From assembly GCA_002297185.1 (NCBI GenBank), contig DBJV01000041.1, forward strand, positions 1 through 19,022: 19,022 nt of DNA, read 5' to 3'. This document shows, piece by piece, positions 14,979 to 19,022 of this stretch (its first letter is position 1; each line of letters starts with the position of its first letter). A program made the translations under genes and the position numbers. Origin of the DNA: Christensenella sp. UBA767. Lineage in GTDB: Bacteria; Bacillota; Clostridia; Christensenellales; CAG-917. The notes below the pieces were generated by a model. The model had not been told where the DNA came from. It saw only the letters and a list, made by a program, of their open reading frames with translations, and did not search any database.

Positions 14979-16319
14979 ATGCAAAACGAAGAAAGAGATT
15001 TGAAAGCGGTTGAAAAAGAGGATCAACCGCAATTCGCAACCGACGAAGAAACCACCGATCCGAGCGTTGCGGAAACTCCCGTTCAACCCGAACAAGAGGC
15101 AGATACCTCCACCGACGAACAATCGGCAGACACGGTTGATGCCGCCGAGCAAGACGAGCAACCGTCGGGCGAGGGCATACTTTTCGATTATGTCAACACA
15201 CCGTTGAATGGCAAGCAAAGATTTGTTTGGTGGCTCAAAACGGCAAGCAAACGTTATTTTATCGACGCCTTTTCAGGCATGGCGCAAGGTCTTTTCTGCA
15301 CGCTTATTGCAGGCACTATTTTGGCGCAAATCGCCTCTTGGTGCGGCAACAACGGCTTTGCGCATTTCCTTGCGTATCTTGCTCAAATCGCCAAAATGCT
15401 TATGGGCGCAGGCATCGGCATCGGCATAGCGCACAAACTCGGCGCAAAACCGCTCGTCATCTTCACGGCGGCAGTTACGGGTATGGTCGGTGCGTTTGCA
15501 GGCAATCTCGTTGACGTTATGTGCCACAACGCCACGTGGACGTACGTATTCGGCGCGCCCGGCAATCCTATCGGCTCATACGTCGTTGCGCTTATCACGG
15601 TCGAACTTGCAGGCTTATACGTTGGCAAAACCAAACTTGACATAATCCTCGTTCCGCTCGGAATGATGGCAATGTGCCTTTTTTCCGTATTCCTTGCATG
15701 GCCGCTTATCAAACTCATTGAATACATCGGCATCGCAATGGCGCTTGCAATTCAAGCAGGTGTAGCCGTCAAAATTCTCGTCGGCATATTCATCGCTGTC
15801 GTCATGGGTATATTGCTCACAATGCCCACCTCGTCCGCAGCCATTTGGATAGCGGTAGCGGCTGCAGTCCCTGCCGAGTACGAAGAGGCGCTCATGATAG
15901 CAGGCGGTGCGGCGGTAGCAGGCTGCTCTGCGCATATGATAGGCTTTGCCGTGGCAAGTTTCAGAGAGAACGGAGTCGGCGGACTTATCTCCCAAGGCAT
16001 CGGCACGTCCATGCTGCAAATCCCCAACATAATGAAACGTCCGCTCATAATGGTTCCCGAAATCGTCGCAAGCGCGGTATGCGGACTCGTCGCCGTACTT
16101 ATGGGACTTCGTTGCAATGCAGCAGGCGGCGGAATGGGTACGTCGGGACTTGTCGGCGTATTCGGCGCAATCGATGCCTCCAAGGGCGTCATTCCCGATT
16201 GGCAACTTGCGCTCGGCATAATCCTTTGCATGTTCGTATTGCCAGCCGCAATATCCCTCGGCGTAAGCGAACTTATGCGCAAGACCGGCGCAATTAAATT
16301 CGGCGACCAAAAACTTTGA
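14979..16319 (+). CDS. PTS EIIC-like membrane permease with acidic N-terminal extension
   Basis: The 446-residue protein resembles the PTS EIIC_2 family (PF13303-type) of membrane permeases: about ten hydrophobic segments start near residue 94 (KRYFIDAFSGMAQGLF) and include the Gly-rich GMGTSGLVG at 385-393 typical of that group. In PTS systems EIIC carries the sugar across the membrane while EIIA and EIIB phosphorylate it; no EIIA or EIIB domain or gene is visible here, so the substrate and even PTS dependence are unknown. Residues 1-66 are a highly acidic, Glu/Asp/Thr/Pro-rich, probably disordered tail before the first membrane segment, which is not a usual part of the family. The ATG is preceded by AGGGG four bases upstream. 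A terminator shared with the converging kinase gene follows. Confidence 0.82.
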   Translation: MQNEERDLKAVEKEDQPQFATDEETTDPSVAETPVQPEQEADTSTDEQSADTVDAAEQDEQPSGEGILFDYVNTPLNGKQRFVWWLKTASKRYFIDAFSGMAQGLFCTLIAGTILAQIASWCGNNGFAHFLAYLAQIAKMLMGAGIGIGIAHKLGAKPLVIFTAAVTGMVGAFAGNLVDVMCHNATWTYVFGAPGNPIGSYVVALITVELAGLYVGKTKLDIILVPLGMMAMCLFSVFLAWPLIKLIEYIGIAMALAIQAGVAVKILVGIFIAVVMGILLTMPTSSAAIWIAVAAAVPAEYEEALMIAGGAAVAGCSAHMIGFAVASFRENGVGGLISQGIGTSMLQIPNIMKRPLIMVPEIVASAVCGLVAVLMGLRCNAAGGGMGTSGLVGVFGAIDASKGVIPDWQLALGIILCMFVLPAAISLGVSELMRKTGAIKFGDQKL

Positions 16320-16326
16320 TTGCCTG

Positions 16327-16362
16327 CAAAATAGGGGTAGAGTACTCAAAATAGGGAAGAGT
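16327..16362. repeat. Direct repeat with 20-bp period
   Basis: CAAAATAGGGGTAGAGT (16327-16343) and CAAAATAGGGAAGAGT (16347-16362) lie exactly 20 bp apart, two helical turns, just after the permease stop. No promoter lies beside them. Confidence 0.5.
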
Positions 16363-16441
16363 CGGAGTTTCGCAAAAGCAATTGCAAACACGGCGACAAA
16401 TCGCAAAAATGCAATAAAAACTTGCAACCTAATACAAAAAC

Positions 16442-16467
16442 AAAAGCGCACGATTTCGTGCGCTTTT
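16442..16467. terminator. Bidirectional terminator between converging genes
   Basis: AAAAGCGCACG pairs perfectly with CGTGCGCTTTT. Both strands end in T-runs, serving the permease gene (plus) and the histidine kinase gene (minus). Confidence 0.88.
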
Positions 16468-16521
16468 CCGTTACATATTTAGATTTTATGTGTTTTCAAA
16501 TAGTTTAAGATATCGGAACGA

Positions 16522-17796
16522 TTATAGTTCAAACAACTTTTTGCGTTTTTTAGGAATTATCGGCGTTCCGTCTTTTTTCTTTTTGAGCAAGGGGATATAC
16601 ACGTCAAACACCGTTCCTTTGCCCTCGATTCCGTGGCACTCGATTGTTCCTTCATGTGCCTTCACGGTCGCCGCCGCAATGGAAAGTCCAAGTCCGAAAC
16701 TTTGGTTATCCTCATTCTTTCTCGCCCCGTCCGAGCGGTAGAACCTGTCAAAAACGTGCTGTGCCTCTTCTTTGGATATACTCTCGCCCGTGTTCATAAC
16801 TGACAAATGCGCGCTCTTTCCGTCGGAAGTGAGTTTTGCACCCACTTTCCCGTTTGGACCGCAATATTTGATAGCGTTGTCGAGCAGTATAATCACAAGT
16901 CTTTCAAGCGACTTCGCCTCTCCATAGACTTCGATATTCGGCTTGAAATCCGACAAAAATTTAACGTTCTTTTCAAAGCACGTCGCCTCGAAACTTAAAC
17001 TCGCACCCTCTGCAATCTCGCTGAAATCAACGGGGCATTTTGGCAATTCGCTCTGCTCCAATTTGCTAAGTTCCAGCATTGAGTTGATAAGGTCTTTCAT
17101 TCTTACGAGTTGCGTGGTTATGGACTCAATCCATTTTTCATTGTCTGCCACCGTCGATTGCGGCTCGCTCTTAATAACGCTCAGATTGGTGCCGATAATG
17201 GTAAGCGGCGTTTTCAGTTCGTGCGATGCGTTTGCAATGAGGTCTCTCTGTTTTGACATTGCGCTCGCCACGGGATTGAGAAGTCTCGCCGAAGAGAGGA
17301 GTGCAAGCAACGCCACGAATACCACGGATATGCAGTAGAGTAGCGTAACCATAATAGCAGTGTTCGCAAGTTGCGTATGATACGACGTCCTGTCGATAAA
17401 AGCGTACAGCGTGCCTGACTCCAATTCCTTGCTTGCCACAACGAAGTATCTGTTTTTCACACGGAATTTTCCTTCCTTCGTCGCCACCGCTTTAGCAACG
17501 ATTTCCTCTGCGTCCTCTTCGCTGTAAATGCCGATATTTCCTGATATTTTCACGTTGCCGTCGTTTGCGGTATAAACGTACACGCACTTCAAATCGTTCA
17601 CCACGTCGTCGTTATGTTTCTCGGGGTTTTCAAGAGCCTTGACAAGTGAATTTCTTATAAAAACGTCGTTCGATCCATACACCACGCCAAACAATCCGCC
17701 AAGCACTATAAGCAAGAAAACAGCCGCTATCACGGTTGTCGTAATGGTATAATTGAGGCGTTGTTTCCTTATAAGGTCAAGATTGAGTTTTTTCAT
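16522..17796 (-). CDS. Sensor histidine kinase (HisKA/HATPase_c)
   Basis: This 424-residue membrane kinase should autophosphorylate on His and pass the phosphate to the regulator encoded just upstream. Two membrane segments (about 17-40 and 146-168) flank an outside sensor region of roughly 100 residues with no recognised fold. The H-box is SHELKTP with H192; the N-box is LLDNAIKY (N307); the G1 box reads MNTGESI (334-340), an N-for-D form common in this subgroup; the F-box is VFDRFYRSDGARK; the G2 box is FGLGLS (367-372). There is no HAMP-like linker of normal length. The start has no Shine-Dalgarno; TATAAT lies 14 bases upstream with a poor -35 box. The Lys-rich C-terminus is unusual. The signal sensed is unknown. 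Confidence 0.93.
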   Translation of the reverse strand: MKKLNLDLIRKQRLNYTITTTVIAAVFLLIVLGGLFGVVYGSNDVFIRNSLVKALENPEKHNDDVVNDLKCVYVYTANDGNVKISGNIGIYSEEDAEEIVAKAVATKEGKFRVKNRYFVVASKELESGTLYAFIDRTSYHTQLANTAIMVTLLYCISVVFVALLALLSSARLLNPVASAMSKQRDLIANASHELKTPLTIIGTNLSVIKSEPQSTVADNEKWIESITTQLVRMKDLINSMLELSKLEQSELPKCPVDFSEIAEGASLSFEATCFEKNVKFLSDFKPNIEVYGEAKSLERLVIILLDNAIKYCGPNGKVGAKLTSDGKSAHLSVMNTGESISKEEAQHVFDRFYRSDGARKNEDNQSFGLGLSIAAATVKAHEGTIECHGIEGKGTVFDVYIPLLKKKKDGTPIIPKKRKKLFEL

Positions 17797-17855
17797 AATC
17801 GACGCTTTATATTATAATAATAGTATGATTAAGTCTTATTTCTGTCGTTTACAAC

Positions 17856-17880
17856 AAAAATGCGCGACCTTCGCCGCGCA
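17856..17880 (-). terminator. Terminator between response regulator and kinase genes
   Basis: On the minus strand TGCGCG (17880-17875) pairs with CGCGCA (17866-17861) around an eight-base loop, followed by TTTTTGTTG. It lies six bases past the regulator stop and 60 bases before the kinase start, so it should reduce read-through into the kinase. Confidence 0.7.
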
Positions 17881-17885
17881 CCTTT

Positions 17886-18566
17886 TTATGCCTTTGGTTG
17901 CGAGAGTCTGTATCCCACGCCACGCACCGATTCTATCGTGAACGATGCGTCCAGGTGTGTCAATTTCTTGCGCAAGAATGACATATAAACCTCGAGGTTG
18001 TTGGACTCAAATTCGCTGTTAAGTCCCCACGCCTTGAGTATAAGATTTTCCTTCGTCGCAACGAAGTTGGGATATTCAAAGAGGTAACGCAACAGCTCAA
18101 ACTCTTTGCCCGTAAGGTTGATAGAACCCTTTTGCGTTGACAGCGTAAACGTCGTCAAATCAAGCGATGCGTTTTGATATTCAAGTTTATTGTCGCTCAG
18201 CAATTTTCCTCTTCTGCGCAGCACCGCGCGGATACGAGCGGAAAGCTCGTTGAAAGAAAACGGTTTCGACACGTAGTCGTCCGCACCTTTATCAAGTCCT
18301 TCAATTTTATCTTTTTCGTCCGTGAGAGCGGTCAGCATAATCACCGGCGTTTCGATTTTTCTCGACCTCATTTTTGCCAACACCTCAAACCCGTTGAGTT
18401 TCGGCATCATCACGTCCAGCAACACCATATCGTACATTCCCGTCGATATAAAGTTCAATCCGTCCGCGCCGTCATACACGCAGTCCACGTCATATCTGTC
18501 TTTCATCAGCATCTGCGCCAACGCTCTCGACAGTTCCTTTTCATCTTCCACAAGTAAAATTCTCAT
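17886..18566 (-). CDS. OmpR/PhoB-family response regulator
   Basis: The 226-residue cytosolic regulator has a receiver domain (1-about 118) and a C-terminal winged-helix DNA-binding domain. Conserved residues are E7-D8 (acidic pocket), D51 in LLDVMMP as phosphoacceptor, T79 and K101 in SKPF. The effector domain shows LTGKEFELLRYL and ends with VRGVGYRL, typical of the family. GAGGTG eight bases before ATG supports the start. It precedes the kinase in transcription order, with a terminator-like hairpin between. A strong promoter lies upstream, and a perfect palindrome overlaps the predicted transcription start, which suggests control by itself or another repressor. Targets are unknown; the adjacent membrane protein genes are candidates only by position. 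Confidence 0.95.
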   Translation of the reverse strand: MRILLVEDEKELSRALAQMLMKDRYDVDCVYDGADGLNFISTGMYDMVLLDVMMPKLNGFEVLAKMRSRKIETPVIMLTALTDEKDKIEGLDKGADDYVSKPFSFNELSARIRAVLRRRGKLLSDNKLEYQNASLDLTTFTLSTQKGSINLTGKEFELLRYLFEYPNFVATKENLILKAWGLNSEFESNNLEVYMSFLRKKLTHLDASFTIESVRGVGYRLSQPKA

Positions 18567-18577
18567 ATCAATACACC

Positions 18578-18590
18578 TCTGTATTACAGA
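18578..18590. promoter_or_regulatory. Palindromic operator candidate at the regulator start site
   Basis: TCTGTA-T-TACAGA is a perfect 6+1+6 palindrome that overlaps the predicted transcription start (about 18589), between promoter and Shine-Dalgarno. A dimeric repressor there would block transcription. OmpR-type regulators usually prefer direct repeats, so another factor is possible. Confidence 0.5.
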
Positions 18591-18595
18591 TTGGT

Positions 18596-18624
18596 ATTAT
18601 AATACTTTTTGTATCTTAAATCAA
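18596..18624 (-). promoter_or_regulatory. Sigma-A promoter of the two-component genes
   Basis: On the minus strand TTGATT (18624-18619), a 17-bp spacer and TATAAT (18601-18596). The palindromic array begins five bases upstream of the -35 box. Confidence 0.85.
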
Positions 18625-18629
18625 CATTA

Positions 18630-18754
18630 AAAAACGCACTAAATCGCGCCTAACTTTGTTAATGCCTTGTGCCTGTCAACTCACGTATTATTTATACGTT
18701 AGGGTCGCCATTCGCAAGGCATTGCCTCGTTATGCATCGATTTATTGCGTTTTT
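18630..18754. repeat. Palindromic element B (attC-like fold)
   Basis: The ends AAAAACGCACTAAATCG (18630-18646) and 18738-18754 are complementary at 16 of 17 positions. Then GCCTAAC (18648-18654) faces GTTATGC (18729-18735); six and five unpaired bases follow; AATGCCTTG (18661-18669) pairs perfectly with CAAGGCATT (18715-18723); ACGTAT/ATACGT forms the tip. There is no ORF of merit inside. Confidence 0.8.
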
Positions 18755-18757
18755 ACC

Positions 18758-18836
18758 AAAACGATTTGATTTAGCGAATAACAAATTATCTGTTCAAGTG
18801 GCTTTTCCTTGTTCTTCATCTAAATCACGCCGTTTT
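18758..18836. repeat. Palindromic element B2, short
   Basis: AAAACGATTTGATTTAG (18758-18774) pairs with 18820-18836 except for a three-base internal loop. GAATAAC (18776-18782) faces GTTCTTC (18811-18817). It follows element B after three bases. Confidence 0.7.
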
Positions 18837-18839
18837 TAC

Positions 18840-18958
18840 AAACGCCCTAAATAGCGAATAACTTTGGACGCAATTGACTTCGTAACAATCGCTATTCCGT
18901 CACTTCGTTCCTTACAGCACCCCGAGCCTTCTTTGTTCTTCATCTATTTAGCGAGTTT
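18840..18958. repeat. Palindromic element C
   Basis: AAACGCCCTAAATAG (18840-18854) pairs with 18944-18958 at 13 of 15 positions. GAATAAC (18856-18862) faces GTTCTTC (18935-18941). The internal part (TTTGGACG, CAATCGCTATTCCGTCAC) is shared with element A. It follows B2 after three bases. Confidence 0.7.
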
Positions 18959-18963
18959 TTTAC

Positions 18964-19022
18964 AAAACGATCTGCTTTAGCGAATAACTTCGGCAGAGCC
19001 ATCCGCCCGTCAACTCATTTAC
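18964..19022. repeat. Palindromic element D, cut by the window end
   Basis: AAAACGATCTGCTTTAGCG and AATAAC repeat the left end seen in B2, after the same TTTAC junction. The right half is outside the window. Confidence 0.6.

Noticed and set aside
16834..16860. Asn in the kinase G1 box as a sign of inactivity
   Set aside because: The NTG form of this box is common in active kinases of this subgroup, and the H, N, F and G2 boxes are intact.
18630..19022. CRISPR array
   Set aside because: The units differ in length (125, 79, 119) and internal sequence, there are no uniform repeats with unique spacers, and no cas genes are present.

Overview
The window looks like chromosomal DNA of an uncultured low- to mid-GC Firmicutes, probably a gut Clostridia-type lineage. 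The evidence is near-consensus sigma-A promoters (TTGACT or TTTACA, 17 bp, TATAAT), strong Shine-Dalgarno sites (AGGAGG, GAGGTG), many intrinsic terminators, Gram-positive-style lipoproteins, an OmpR/HisKA two-component pair and a PTS EIIC-like permease. The placement is inference; no rRNA or tRNA gene is present to test it.

Layout. 1-2618: two minus-strand housekeeping genes, a glmM-type phosphoglucosamine mutase and trxB, separated by a terminator. 2667-8409: one plus-strand unit from a single good promoter to a single good terminator, with asnS, asnA, aspS and a beta-propeller-like lipoprotein. AsnA makes asparagine, AsnRS charges tRNA-Asn, and AspRS carries the Leu expected of a discriminating enzyme, so the unit is a coherent Asp/Asn translation module with one unexplained surface protein. 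8425-9281: a MITE-like AT-rich element next to an SDR (FabG/YmfI-like) gene. 9275-10131: about 850 bp of non-coding DNA full of palindromes and two copies of a structured element whose stems covary. 10137-13466: a 1050-residue lipoprotein of unknown family with its own promoter and terminator. 13493-16467: a membrane protein resembling M28 peptidases but lacking most metal ligands, apparently leaderless, then a PTS EIIC-like permease with a long acidic N-terminus. 16522-18624: a divergent histidine kinase and response regulator, with a palindrome at the predicted start site. 18630-19022: a head-to-tail array of palindromic elements that runs off the window.

The most unusual material is non-coding. 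One palindrome family (9275-9456 and 18630-19022) has terminal inverted repeats, conserved AAC and GTT triplets and, in two copies, box spacing like integron attC sites. A second family (9691-9870, 9957-10131) keeps its fold while changing its stem sequences. Both end within about 5 bp of the -35 box of a strong promoter. Neither has a visible mobilising enzyme here. The most unusual protein is the M28-like membrane protein, in which Asn or Ala stands where four metal ligands should be. All assignments come from reading the sequence; no database search was run.
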